From the NCBI GenBank assembly GCA_963704405.1, contig OY969903.1:1364001-1428000 (forward strand): a stretch of 64,000 nt of DNA. Direction: 5' to 3'. A program made the translations under genes and the position numbers. Source of the stretch: MFD01213-c1 sp963704405 (GTDB taxonomy: Bacteria; Planctomycetota; Phycisphaerae; Tepidisphaerales; Tepidisphaeraceae). Below are positions 38,954 through 47,679 of the stretch, piece by piece (position 1 is the stretch's first letter; every line of letters starts with the position of its first letter). The notes under the pieces were generated by a model that did not search any database, was not told the origin of the DNA, and saw only the letters and a list, made by a program, of their open reading frames with translations.

Positions 38954-39820
38954 TTATTCGCCGTGTTCCTCATCTACCCGTTCATAACGATAAACGGCCC
39001 GGTACAGCCCGGCGATTTTTTCTGAGGCGATGATCTGAGGCCGATATTTTTCATTCCGTGGCTGAAGCCGAAGGACCGCTTCGCCTGTGTCGCCGGCTTC
39101 GAAGAAGATGCGTTTGAAAGTGGTTTGGCCGTCTTCAAAACGGACGAAGCAGTCGTCGCCGCTGCGGGAAGAAAGGCCCGGCGAGAAGATGACGATGTCC
39201 CCCTCGCGATACTTGGGTTTCATGCTGTCGCCGCTCACGCGGGCGGCGAAGGCGTCGCGGTCATGGATGTCGGGGCAGCCGACATAATCGTCAGCGACAT
39301 TCGGGGGGTATGAGAGATCGGTGAAGTCGGAGGGATAACCGGCCGACACTTTGTTGATGATGGGGATGGCGTTGCCGGCCACTTGCTCGACGTTGCCTGA
39401 GGACTTGCCGACCATGCGATGGAGCACGCCGGAGAGATACGCCTCATCGAGATTGAGCGGCTTCGGATCGGTTGAATCGGCGGAGAGATTGAACGATGAA
39501 ACGTTGGCGCCAGTCGCTTTTTCGTTTTTGTTTTCTTCATTTCCCTGGAGCAGTTTGCTCAGCACCGCGCGGACATCGCGGGGAGTTCGTTGCAGATGCG
39601 CCTGGCTGACGAGTTCGCCGGGGGGGAAGCCGAGTGATTGCTCAAGGCGCCGAAGTTTTTCATCGCTGGGCGGATTGGGCACGCGCCCCGTTTCAATCAG
39701 CGAAAGGTACGGCTTGGAGATGCTGGTGCGTCCTGCCAGCTCATCGAGCGTTAATCCAAGCCGACGGCGCTGGCGGCGAAGTTTTGGGCCGAGAGGTTCC
39801 ATTTGTTTAATAAGTATCAC
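38954..39820 (-). CDS. HTH-S24 repressor (XRE DNA-binding domain plus LexA-like protease domain)
   Basis: 288 residues. The Xre helix-turn-helix (PKLRRQRRRLGLTLDELAGRTSISKPYLSLIETGR) spans about 11-45. A linker rich in Asn, Lys and Ser separates it from an S24 domain with VSGDSMKPKYREGDIVIFSPG (catalytic Ser in the SGDSM turn) and a Lys in TTFKRIFF. So it probably represses genes and is inactivated by self-cleavage after damage, as in cI-type regulators. The Ala-Gly cleavage site cannot be fixed. It may also start at MEPLGPK (39802). An inverted repeat at 39869-39894 upstream could be its operator. Confidence 0.85.
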   Translation of the reverse strand: MILIKQMEPLGPKLRRQRRRLGLTLDELAGRTSISKPYLSLIETGRVPNPPSDEKLRRLEQSLGFPPGELVSQAHLQRTPRDVRAVLSKLLQGNEENKNEKATGANVSSFNLSADSTDPKPLNLDEAYLSGVLHRMVGKSSGNVEQVAGNAIPIINKVSAGYPSDFTDLSYPPNVADDYVGCPDIHDRDAFAARVSGDSMKPKYREGDIVIFSPGLSSRSGDDCFVRFEDGQTTFKRIFFEAGDTGEAVLRLQPRNEKYRPQIIASEKIAGLYRAVYRYERVDEEHGE

Positions 39821-39868
39821 ATAGCGGCTTTTTCAATGAGACTCAAGATTAATCCCGAACAAATTCCT

Positions 39869-39894
39869 AATATCGGCATCAATTTTATGATATT
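39869..39894. promoter_or_regulatory. inverted repeat between repressor gene and prmC, candidate operator
   Basis: AATATC and GATATT face each other over 14 bases in an AT-rich stretch between the divergent repressor and prmC genes. A binding site for the neighbouring HTH-S24 repressor is a reasonable guess. Confidence 0.35.
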
Positions 39895-39983
39895 TGCAGA
39901 AGCTTAAACAAGCGAGTGATGAGTTTAAGAAGCGATTTCATCTCCTTCCATGCTTTATTCGATGGCCCTAGAATCGCGTTCCT

Positions 39984-40877
39984 ATGGCCGAGCAAGGCGG
40001 AACATGGACGGTTCGGCGACTTATGGAATGGACACCGGGGTTCTTCCAGAAAAAGGGCGTCGATCAGCCGCGGCTATCAGCGGAGCTGCTGTTGTCGCAT
40101 GTGCTGGGGATGCCGCGAATTAAACTTTATACCGGTTATGAGCGCGTCCTCGCCGAGGCGGAATTGTCGGCGTACCGGGAGCTCGTTCGGCGGGCCGGTG
40201 AGCAGGAGCCGATCGCCTATCTGACCGGCAAGGCACATTTTTTCAGTCTTGAACTGGAAGTGAATCGCGATGTGCTGATTCCGCGGCCGGATACTGAAAC
40301 GCTGGTGGAGAATGTTTTGCAAACGGTGCGGCACCAGAGCGGCATGGAATCGCCGCGCGTGCTTGATCTGTGCACCGGCAGCGGATGTGTGGCGGCCGCG
40401 ATCGCAAAGAACCTGAAAACCGCAATTGTCGTCGCGATCGACATCAGCGAACGAGCCGTCGGCGTCGCCAGGAAGAACATCCAGCGACTGGAACTGAGCG
40501 AACGCGTGACGGTGGAGCAGGGAGATTTGTTTGAACCGATCAGCCGCCTGGTTGACGCGCGGCCATTTGACCTGATCGTGGCGAATCCGCCATATATCTC
40601 AACTGACCAGATCGCGACGCTGGATAAAAGCGTGCGCGATTTCGAGCCCATGAAAGCACTGGATGGCGGCCCCCATGGGCTTGCACTGCATCGAAGAATC
40701 CTGGAAAAGGCGCCCGATCATCTGGTCGCGGGAGGGCGCGTGTTTCTTGAAATCGCTTTCGATCAGGCGCCGCCGGCGAAGGAAATGGCGGGGCAGTTCG
40801 ATGCGTTTGAAGACCTGCGCATCCTGAAAGATTATGGCGGGCGCGATCGCGTGCTGGCGCTGCGAAAAAAAGCATGA
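39984..40877 (+). CDS. prmC: peptide chain release factor N5-glutamine methyltransferase
   Basis: Methylates the GGQ glutamine of RF1/RF2 using SAM. 297 residues. N-terminal helical domain with GVDQPRLSAELLLSHVLGMPR, then SAM motif I VLDLCTGSGCVAAAIA, acidic VVAIDIS, and the diagnostic NPPY in LIVANPPYIS. PYLTGKAHF (family GxxxFxG region, here YLTGKAHFF) precedes IPRPDTETLVE. ATG chosen to give the usual N-terminal length. Divergent from the repressor gene. Confidence 0.95.
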   Translation: MAEQGGTWTVRRLMEWTPGFFQKKGVDQPRLSAELLLSHVLGMPRIKLYTGYERVLAEAELSAYRELVRRAGEQEPIAYLTGKAHFFSLELEVNRDVLIPRPDTETLVENVLQTVRHQSGMESPRVLDLCTGSGCVAAAIAKNLKTAIVVAIDISERAVGVARKNIQRLELSERVTVEQGDLFEPISRLVDARPFDLIVANPPYISTDQIATLDKSVRDFEPMKALDGGPHGLALHRRILEKAPDHLVAGGRVFLEIAFDQAPPAKEMAGQFDAFEDLRILKDYGGRDRVLALRKKA

Positions 40878-40935
40878 GTGAAATGCGCCGCCAGGACACT
40901 GAAGGCCTCCGAGACCGCCAAGGAAAGAGGAGAGT

Positions 40936-40976
40936 GGAAAATTCGAATGACGAATCAAATTCGAATGACGAATGTT
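40936..40976. repeat. tandem direct repeat, two copies of about 19 bases
   Basis: AATTCGAATGACGAATCAA followed by AATTCGAATGACGAATGTT. Sits just past prmC with a CCGAGACCGCCAAGGA tract. The same type of filler (CGAATGACGAA) also occurs near 27.75 kb in this window. Confidence 0.6.
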
Positions 40977-41115
40977 CATATGACCAAACAGGGAGCGAGG
41001 CGACGATGCGTCGCATATCTTTGTTTCCTGCCTTGGTGGCGCATTTGAATCTTTTAACTCCCGCCGATCTGCGGTATGAATGACCGATCAATTTAACACG
41101 CTTTTTGAGGATCCG

Positions 41116-41502
41116 ATGAAACTGACTACGTGCCTCACTGCCATTTGCCTGGGTGCTTGGATGCTTGCCTCCGGTTGCGAGCGGACCGACTCTACGAGTT
41201 CCACGCCGCCTAACACCGGGACGGGGATGAATGGAACGGTGGAAGGGAAGGACGTGATGGGGCCAAACGCATATTCGGGAGACTCGCCGAGCAGCCCTGG
41301 TGGTGCGCCCGCGTTTGGAGCGCCCAGCGGTATGGGATTTCCCACCGGTGATGCGGCTCATTCCGGCGGGCAGGGCGGAGGCTTGATGGGGTTCGGCGGC
41401 ACCGGGGCGAATGGCACCAATGGCACAATCACCGACCGAACTACACCGGCCACGGAGCAAAGGGGTGGGGTCAAATCATCGGCGACGGAAGCGCCGAAGT
41501 AG
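41116..41502 (+). CDS. small lipoprotein rich in Gly, Thr and Pro
   Basis: 128 residues from MKLTTCLTAICLGAWMLASGCE; the lipobox LASGC marks a lipid-anchored protein. The mature part is disordered (GTGMNGTVEGK, GGAPAFGAPSGMGFP, GGGLMGFGGTGANGTNG). The frame upstream is open for 12 codons but has no signal. No family recognised; such short Gly/Thr-rich lipoproteins are common in planctomycetes. Confidence 0.65.
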   Translation: MKLTTCLTAICLGAWMLASGCERTDSTSSTPPNTGTGMNGTVEGKDVMGPNAYSGDSPSSPGGAPAFGAPSGMGFPTGDAAHSGGQGGGLMGFGGTGANGTNGTITDRTTPATEQRGGVKSSATEAPK

Positions 41503-41547
41503 AATGGGCGGAGGTGATGCCCCATCGATTTGGCGATCACGAACACC

Positions 41548-41620
41548 AAGCTCGATTTTCACACTTATGCCGCCTGTTTTACCGCGCGAATCGGGCGGCA
41601 TAAGTGTGAAAGCCGAGCTT
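41548..41620. terminator. strong hairpin between convergent genes
   Basis: 27-base arms, of which TTTCACACTTATGCCGCC pairs perfectly with GGCGGCATAAGTGTGAAA, plus an outer AAGCTCG/CGAGCTT pair. It lies after the lipoprotein gene and overlaps the last codons of the convergent VWA gene by two bases. Probably stops both, despite no clear T-tail. Confidence 0.7.
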
Positions 41621-43892
41621 AGTTGCCGCTTCGTTTCCATTGCATTGCACCGGCGGCAATTGCGGCCGCTCCTGCGGCGGCGAGCCAGGGGGAAAGCGGG
41701 ATTTCACGTTGTGGCCAGTGCCACTCAATGGGTTTGACAGGACCCGGCGCGATGACTGCGCCGCCCGTTCGGTTGGCGAGCGCCTGTAAATTTTCCCGGT
41801 CGTTTCCGATTGCATCAAATTCCGGCGCATATCGACCGGCGACGGCGAAACGATCGAGGATCGTATCCGCGGCACGCACTGTCGCAACCGTCTCCTGCCG
41901 CGGGGCGGGCAGGTCGATTTCGTAGCGGCCTGGCGCTGTTTGGGGAATGGGGGTTGCCGCGGTTTGGGTAGTCGCAGGCGATGTCGAATTGAATTCCAGC
42001 CGGATGTCTTGATCGTTCAAGTAGTCCTTCCCGGAAATCGCCTCTACCGTGATATGCAGTCGCGGCCCCATTTGCCAGATTACCTTAAACCGTGGATCGC
42101 GCGGCGGAGCGGCCACCAGGTCTGCCAATCGCTGCGCCGTCGCAATATCTGGCGAGAACGCCGCCGCGCCGACATGCCCGGCCCCAATTTGCCATTTCGC
42201 CGCCATCGGTGCATCGGCTGTTTCTGCGAGTTGCGTTGCCTGGGGCTTAAGCCACGTTCGATTCCAGAGATCAACCTGCTGTCCGCCTGAGGAAACCATC
42301 TCATGTTCAAAGTGCATGTTGACGGTCTGATGCTCTATGTCATCTGGCATCGCGGATCGAAGAAGTGATTGTGATGCGGAAACCCACTGCGTGGGATCTG
42401 CTTGCTGAACCACCTTGCCGCCTGTTGCCCCGGCGAGCGAACGGAGGATCGCCAGCGCATTGCCCGCGCCGGTCGCCAGCACGTTCAGGCATGCATGTTT
42501 CGCATGGAGCAATTGCAAAAGCCCTTCCGGGTCTGGCAGTTCCGCCTCTGCATCGGTCATCACGACTAATTGCAGCGGCATCGCGCCATCGGTTGCCGCC
42601 GTCGCGTCCTTCAGCGCGGCGGCGAGCGCCGTCGGGCCTCGTGGAAATGTTCCCGGCGGTGGCAACTGCATATGGGTTGTTTCCCGAACCGATTGGCCGC
42701 GCGACCACCAATTTAACGCATCAGAAAATCCGCCAATGCTCACCAGGTCATTCGGCGGCAGCGCCGCAAGCATCTTTGCGGCCGCTGCGGTTTCGATCTG
42801 CCAGCGTGTGCCGGCGCCGGTTTCGGCGGCCATGGAACCGCTGGCATCGACCAGGATCATCCAATGCATCGCCGACGTTGGCGGTGAACTGCTCATAGGC
42901 GATAGCAATTCGAGCACGGTGCGGTGATATGCGCCGGCTGCGAAGGCCTTGTCGCCGCCAAGCACAATTAATCCTCCTCCAAGGTCCCGCACATATTGGG
43001 CCAGGCGATCCATCTGAACGCTGCTGAGCGCGTCTGCTGGAATATTGTCAAGAACGATGACTGCGGGATTGATGTAAGCGGCAGCATTGGTTGGCAACTC
43101 CGCCGGTGACAATCGCCGCCAGCCTGCTCCCGCGTCGCGTTCTCCAATCCACCATTTTTCCATTTGCGGCGGCGGGGCGGGCCGAACCGACAGTGAATCG
43201 TTCTCTGGCCACCGATCACCCGGATCAAGCGTGACGGTTGTTTCCGTCTCCGCGAGAGGAACCGCTGTCCGCACCTGTCTGCCTGTTACCGAGCCCTGAT
43301 CGAGCGGTGCCGCCCCAGACCACACTGCCTTCCGTGCCTTTCCATCATTGTAAATAGTGGCAACACATTGCTGATTGCGCATCTCCAACCGAACAACCGA
43401 TGCATCCCCAGGCGAATCCAGTGCCGGATCAATTACGGGATATGTTGGTGGACCGGTCGCCGGCAATTCAAATCGCCCGTCACTGAACAGCAAAATTGCA
43501 TCCGCCTCCGGCGGAGGAGTGAAAACGGTGATCGTGGCAGCCAGATCATTCAGTGCGAGCCCTGTCGGCAAATCGGCCGGCTTTTCGGCAAATGCTATCG
43601 GATGAAATCGAGTATTCCCCAGAAGATCATGGATACGTTGTTCCAGCGCCGGCCGGTCACGATATGTCGCGCTGCGCGTGCTCGGCGAAAGATCGACCAT
43701 CACCGTCACTGCACCATCCGCCGACTTTCGCCATCTCAGATCAGCCGCCGCCAGCGCAAGCAGCATCAGCCCTGCAATTATTATCACCTTCGAAAACTGG
43801 TTGAGCGAAATACCGCGCACCCGCGCGAAAAGGCAGGTCAACACGATCACACCCGCGGCGACAGCGAACATTCCCGGCGAAGCGATTTGCAT
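41619..43892 (-). CDS. von Willebrand factor A domain membrane protein
   Basis: 757 residues. Two N-terminal hydrophobic helices (about 5-22 and 33-50) and a C-terminal one (PWLAAAGAAAIAAGAM) anchor it. The VWA domain (about 345-520) carries the metal site DASGSMAAE with a later MTDAEAEL strand. A glutamine-amidotransferase-like fold precedes it (IVLDNIPADAL...LGGGLIVLGGDKAF), as in BatA/B-related proteins. Such proteins often work with MoxR ATPases, but here the moxR gene is 16 kb away. Starts divergently from the GT2 gene. Confidence 0.8.
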   Translation of the reverse strand: MQIASPGMFAVAAGVIVLTCLFARVRGISLNQFSKVIIIAGLMLLALAAADLRWRKSADGAVTVMVDLSPSTRSATYRDRPALEQRIHDLLGNTRFHPIAFAEKPADLPTGLALNDLAATITVFTPPPEADAILLFSDGRFELPATGPPTYPVIDPALDSPGDASVVRLEMRNQQCVATIYNDGKARKAVWSGAAPLDQGSVTGRQVRTAVPLAETETTVTLDPGDRWPENDSLSVRPAPPPQMEKWWIGERDAGAGWRRLSPAELPTNAAAYINPAVIVLDNIPADALSSVQMDRLAQYVRDLGGGLIVLGGDKAFAAGAYHRTVLELLSPMSSSPPTSAMHWMILVDASGSMAAETGAGTRWQIETAAAAKMLAALPPNDLVSIGGFSDALNWWSRGQSVRETTHMQLPPPGTFPRGPTALAAALKDATAATDGAMPLQLVVMTDAEAELPDPEGLLQLLHAKHACLNVLATGAGNALAILRSLAGATGGKVVQQADPTQWVSASQSLLRSAMPDDIEHQTVNMHFEHEMVSSGGQQVDLWNRTWLKPQATQLAETADAPMAAKWQIGAGHVGAAAFSPDIATAQRLADLVAAPPRDPRFKVIWQMGPRLHITVEAISGKDYLNDQDIRLEFNSTSPATTQTAATPIPQTAPGRYEIDLPAPRQETVATVRAADTILDRFAVAGRYAPEFDAIGNDRENLQALANRTGGAVIAPGPVKPIEWHWPQREIPLSPWLAAAGAAAIAAGAMQWKRSGN

Positions 43893-44101
43893 GATGAGCC
43901 TGGCGAAAATCTATCCTCTTACGATTCACGCCGCGAGCGGGAGCAGAACAGCGAATGTGACGCGGCTTGTGCCTTCAGGGTTGCATTCCTGCGAACCAAC
44001 CGGTTTGCCGGTCGTTTGATTATTCGATTTCCGGCCCGAAAGCCGATAGAACATCACAAAGGCCCCTTTTATTGGCCCAGGCCCGCAGCGGGCAATACGA
44101 T

Positions 44102-44923
44102 ATGTCCCCCCAAACTTCCGACAACATCGAGCGCCCCGCCCCGCAGCGGCAGTTTACCTGCACGCTGATCCTGCCGACTTACAACGCGTCGGCGTTCATC
44201 GAAGCGTCTGTCAAAAAACTGTTTCGCTTTCTCTCTCAGCATGAAGACTGGTGCTGCCTGTTTGTCTGCGACGGCTGCTCAGATGACACAGTCGCCAGGC
44301 TTAAACCGCTGATTGAAGATTTTGAACCGCACATGCGCCTCGAGGCCTATGACCAAAACCGCGGCAAAGGGTATGCGCTGCGGCGCGGGTTAAGCCTCGC
44401 GGACACGCCATATAAAATTTACACCGATGTCGACCTCGCCTATGACCCTGAAGAAGCGGTGAAAATTCTCAAGCTGCTCGAAGGCGGCGCGGATGTGGCC
44501 GTTGTCAATCGAGCGAGCCCCGATTCGCAGTTCCTCATCAGCCCGAGAGATTTCCCTAATATCTACAAGCGCCACCTGATGAGCCGCAGCTTCAACTGGT
44601 GGCTGCGGCAGATGCTCCCCATCACCATCCTCGATACGCAGGCCGGGCTGAAAGGCCTGACATCCACCGCCTGGGAGCGGCTTGCTGGTGAGATGACCAC
44701 CGATGGTTTCTTCTTCGATGTCGAACTCCTTGCCCGTGCCGGAGCGGCTCGCATGCGCATCGACGAAGCTCCCGTTTATTTCCACTACGTCGATCCCACC
44801 ACCGTCCGCATGGTCAACCACGGCTGGAAAATGATCCAGGACACCCTCAAGCTCCGCCATGCCATGCGAAAAGCCAAACGCCCGATTCTCACGCGCATCG
44901 CGACCGCCGTCGCGACGCTGTAA
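44102..44923 (+). CDS. family-2 glycosyltransferase (dolichyl/polyprenyl-phosphate glucosyltransferase type)
   Basis: 273 residues. CTLILPTYNASAFIEASVKKLF begins the GT-A fold; CDGCSDDT, QNRGKGYALRRGL and KIYTDVDLAYDPEE (DxD) follow, with AVVNRASPDS, then ILDTQAGLKGLT and DGFFFDVELLARA, the signature of enzymes that charge a polyprenyl phosphate with a hexose. Start is the ATG at the first conserved residues; upstream the frame is open but unlikely. Stands between the VWA gene and a parvulin gene. Confidence 0.88.
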   Translation: MSPQTSDNIERPAPQRQFTCTLILPTYNASAFIEASVKKLFRFLSQHEDWCCLFVCDGCSDDTVARLKPLIEDFEPHMRLEAYDQNRGKGYALRRGLSLADTPYKIYTDVDLAYDPEEAVKILKLLEGGADVAVVNRASPDSQFLISPRDFPNIYKRHLMSRSFNWWLRQMLPITILDTQAGLKGLTSTAWERLAGEMTTDGFFFDVELLARAGAARMRIDEAPVYFHYVDPTTVRMVNHGWKMIQDTLKLRHAMRKAKRPILTRIATAVATL

Positions 44924-44980
44924 TAACGTAGGGGAAGCGTTTGGGTCGTGAATACGACTCACTGTTTTTGACGATCGCTG

Positions 44981-46105
44981 CTACGGCTGCGTAGCGGGCT
45001 GGGTTGTACTGGAGCCAAACACCTTAGCTTCAGCTTCTTTTTGAGCCGGACTATCCGCTGCCGCTTTGGCTGCCGCTTCGGCTTCGGCCGCTCTTTTTTC
45101 ATTGGCCGCTATTTCGGCCTCGTTGGCCGCCACTGCGGCCTTCAATTTGGGATCAATGATTTCAATGGCCGCTTCCTCTTTCAACTGCCTGATGTAACCG
45201 TCGGCGAGCTTTCGTTTTTCTTCTCCGATCAAACCGCTTTTAATCTGATCCACGACGCCGGCAAACTCGGCTTTTTTTGCCGGAATGATTTCGAGCAGTT
45301 GAAAAATGCGGTAGCCGTCCGTATTGGTGACAACGTCGCTGATCTGGCCTGGTTTCATGGAATACGCCAGGTCGCCAAATTCCATCTGGTCTTTGATGAA
45401 CGTGAGCTCTCCGTCGGCGTCCTTGGAGATGGGATCTTCATTGTACTGTTTGGCCAGAGCGGCAAAATCTTCACCCCCGCGGATGCGCTTGAGCAACTCG
45501 TCGATCTGCTTTCGCTTGGCCTGGATCGTGGCGGCCGGCAGCGGCGGCGCCCCAGAGGATGAAAAGTCAGACGTCGTCAAAAGGAGCAGCTCGCGGATAT
45601 GCGCCTTGGCAGGCTGGTCAAAATCGCCCGGATTATCCTCAAAATATTTTTTTGCGTCCGCATCGGTTACATGAATGTCCAGTTGCCGAGTTAATGATTC
45701 TTGAGCAGTCAGTTCATGGCCGAGCATGAGCCGCAAATCATCCGCCGTCATATGGGTGATTTTCAACCTGCGTTCCATCTCTACCGGGCCGAGCGATTGC
45801 ATAATGGCGGCAAATCTTTCATCGGCGCTCTTTTTGCCCGCAGCCTTTTCCGCATCCGTGGCTTTATTTAAAACGATGTGGATTTCAATCAAATGGGCGA
45901 CGGCGTGAACATCAGCATCGGGTGGAAGGTCATCCTCTGGATGTTGAGCCTTGGCAGTAGCCAGCACCTGATCCAATTCACTGCGCCGGATTTCAAAGCC
46001 TTTGCCCTGCACTACCACGGGATCGGTCGCGTTGTTCTCCTCCAATGCCGCATTTGCCTGGGGGAAAAGCGTTAAGATCGCCGCGAAAAAGAATAATAAT
46101 TTCAT
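44981..46105 (-). CDS. periplasmic parvulin-type peptidyl-prolyl isomerase (SurA/PrsA-like)
   Basis: 374 residues from MKLLFFFAAILTLFPQANA (signal peptide); an upstream in-frame extension lacks a start. An N-terminal chaperone part (RRSELDQVLATAKAQHPEDDLP, MERRLKITHMTADDLRLMLGHEL) leads to a parvulin domain: HIRELLLLTT, IRGGEDFAALAKQYNEDPISKDADGELTFI, FGDLAYSMKPGQISDVVTNTDGYRIFQLLEI. A tail rich in Ala/Glu and Thr/Gln is low complexity. Assists folding of exported proteins; convergent with the GT2 gene. Confidence 0.9.
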   Translation of the reverse strand: MKLLFFFAAILTLFPQANAALEENNATDPVVVQGKGFEIRRSELDQVLATAKAQHPEDDLPPDADVHAVAHLIEIHIVLNKATDAEKAAGKKSADERFAAIMQSLGPVEMERRLKITHMTADDLRLMLGHELTAQESLTRQLDIHVTDADAKKYFEDNPGDFDQPAKAHIRELLLLTTSDFSSSGAPPLPAATIQAKRKQIDELLKRIRGGEDFAALAKQYNEDPISKDADGELTFIKDQMEFGDLAYSMKPGQISDVVTNTDGYRIFQLLEIIPAKKAEFAGVVDQIKSGLIGEEKRKLADGYIRQLKEEAAIEIIDPKLKAAVAANEAEIAANEKRAAEAEAAAKAAADSPAQKEAEAKVFGSSTTQPATQP

Positions 46106-46456
46106 TGCCACGATGGTATTTGTGGATGGACTTCGACGCAAATCACGCATGATCGCAAACCGCTGAATTTCCCTTTTAATCAACAACTGATTCATGGAAT
46201 TCGTGTGATCGCAGGGCCTCAGGCGGCCCCATCGAAATCCCGCTGCTGCACTATAAAAAACTGGGTCAAAGGTGCATGGACCGTCAGCGGGCCGATCAAT
46301 ATGATGAATCAGGTCGCCTTGAAGGCGCCGGAGCCCCTGCCGCGACCATGCGGCTCAACATTTAAATCGATTCCGGTTGGACCAAGAGCGAAAACCAATA
46401 AATCGCGGGATTGCAAGCGTCGGCTGTTGACGCCATAACCCCAGCGTTTCCATCCC
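46106..46456. other. intergenic stretch without a recognised gene
   Basis: 351 bases between divergent genes. A 77-codon open frame on the plus strand has no recognisable product and is rejected. Holds promoters for the parvulin and the deacetylase gene; none identified with confidence. Confidence 0.45.
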
Positions 46457-47375
46457 ATGCCAACCCTCCCAGTTGCCTCCGACCCCACGCCTGCTTCCGC
46501 CAATCCATTCGCACTCGTCGTCACCGCTGACGATTTTGGAATCGGCCTGCAAACCAGCAAAGGCATCATCGCGGCCCACCTGCACGGCCCCGTCACCGCC
46601 GCCAGCCTGATGTCCATTACCGGCGACCACGTCCGCGCGTCCGTGTCCCTCTTGGCCGAGGCGCCGCACCTTGATGTCGGCCTGCATCTCGTCCTGACGC
46701 ACTGCGGCGAAAAACCGCTCATCGCCCGGCAATCGTCCGGGCTGCTCGGCACTGATGGCTGCTTTCTTTCCAATGGCAAACTGTGGCTGCGCCCTGACAA
46801 AGAAACTGAACCGCAATGCAGTCGCCGACGAAATCGTGGCGCAGACAGAGATGTTCCATAAGCTCGTCGGCCGCCCGCCGGCGTATGTCGATTGCCACCA
46901 TCACGCGCATGAACTGCCGATCATTCGAGAAGCCCTGCTCGATGTGATTGCCCTCGATCTGCTTCCACCCATTTCCAGAATCACCGTTGAATCCCCCGGC
47001 CTGATCCGGAAGGTTCCTTCCGTGCGCATCAAGCGGTTGGCGGCTGACTTCATGGGCCGCCGCGCGGCTAAAGCATTCTCCACCCGATGGCTATGGACCA
47101 ATGATTTCTACTTCGGCATGCTCTCGGCCACCGACCTGCACCGGCCATTTCCCTGGCAAAAATATCTCAAGCACCTGCCCCGCTCCGGTGTAACTGAATG
47201 GGTTGTCCACCCCGGTCACCTGGATGACACGCTCGCTGGCCGCGATGGATATCTCACCGAACGTGCCACTGAACTCAACGCCCTGACCTCCGCCGACGGG
47301 ATCAAGGTTTGGGATCACCTGCGGCCATTCCTCACCCGAAAATCGGTGTTACGCCGCCGACCGATTGACGCTTGA
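46457..47375 (+). CDS. YdjC/ChbG-family carbohydrate deacetylase, frameshifted in this sequence
   Basis: Removes acetyl groups from oligosaccharides (chitobiose in the best known member). N-terminal FALVVTADDFGIGLQTSKGII holds the metal Asp pair; HLDVGLHLVLTH the His; after the break VDCHHHAHELP gives the His-rich site and TEWVVHPGHLDD the last His. The frame changes at 46791-46794 (CTGCGCCCTGAC). Removing one C or adding two bases joins GKLWLR to LTKKLNRNAVADEI. About 306 residues. It precedes the GDP-fucose genes in the same direction, suggesting a role in glycan assembly. Confidence 0.88.
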
Positions 47376-47473
47376 AGAACATTACAAGCCATGGTCTGAT
47401 AAAACCTTGTGTGCAATTATCCCTGCTTGTCGGGCTGTTCGTAGTTAGCCGCCGGAAAATTTTTGCCCAGGAA

Positions 47474-47527
47474 TGTCATACATGTCATATTTTGCTTCAA
47501 ATGTGACAGGCGCGTTCAAAATGTGAC
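47474..47527. promoter_or_regulatory. four TGTCA/TGACA half-sites ahead of gmd, candidate operator
   Basis: The core 47483-47508 is TGTCATATTT, six bases, AAATGTGACA, an inverted repeat with 9 of 10 matches. Two more half-sites (AATGTCATA at 47472 and AAATGTGACG at 47518) flank it. Located about 170 bases before the gmd ATG, in a 304-base gap. Consistent with a dimeric regulator controlling the fucose cluster; the regulator is not known. Confidence 0.5.
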
Positions 47528-47679
47528 GTAAAAACGAGTGGGCAACGTCCTCTCCGGCCATCGGCCCGGACGGCGATGGGCGTCCTGCTATTGCTCCGAC
47601 TTCTCTGCTCCGTTAATTTGCTGGACTTGCCAACCGATATCCCGTGGGGATTCCGCTTGTTCGCATTCAGGGTAATTGC

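Noticed and set aside
46205..46438. 77-codon open frame before the ChbG-like gene
   Set aside because: No ribosome site, no recognisable family and low-complexity content.
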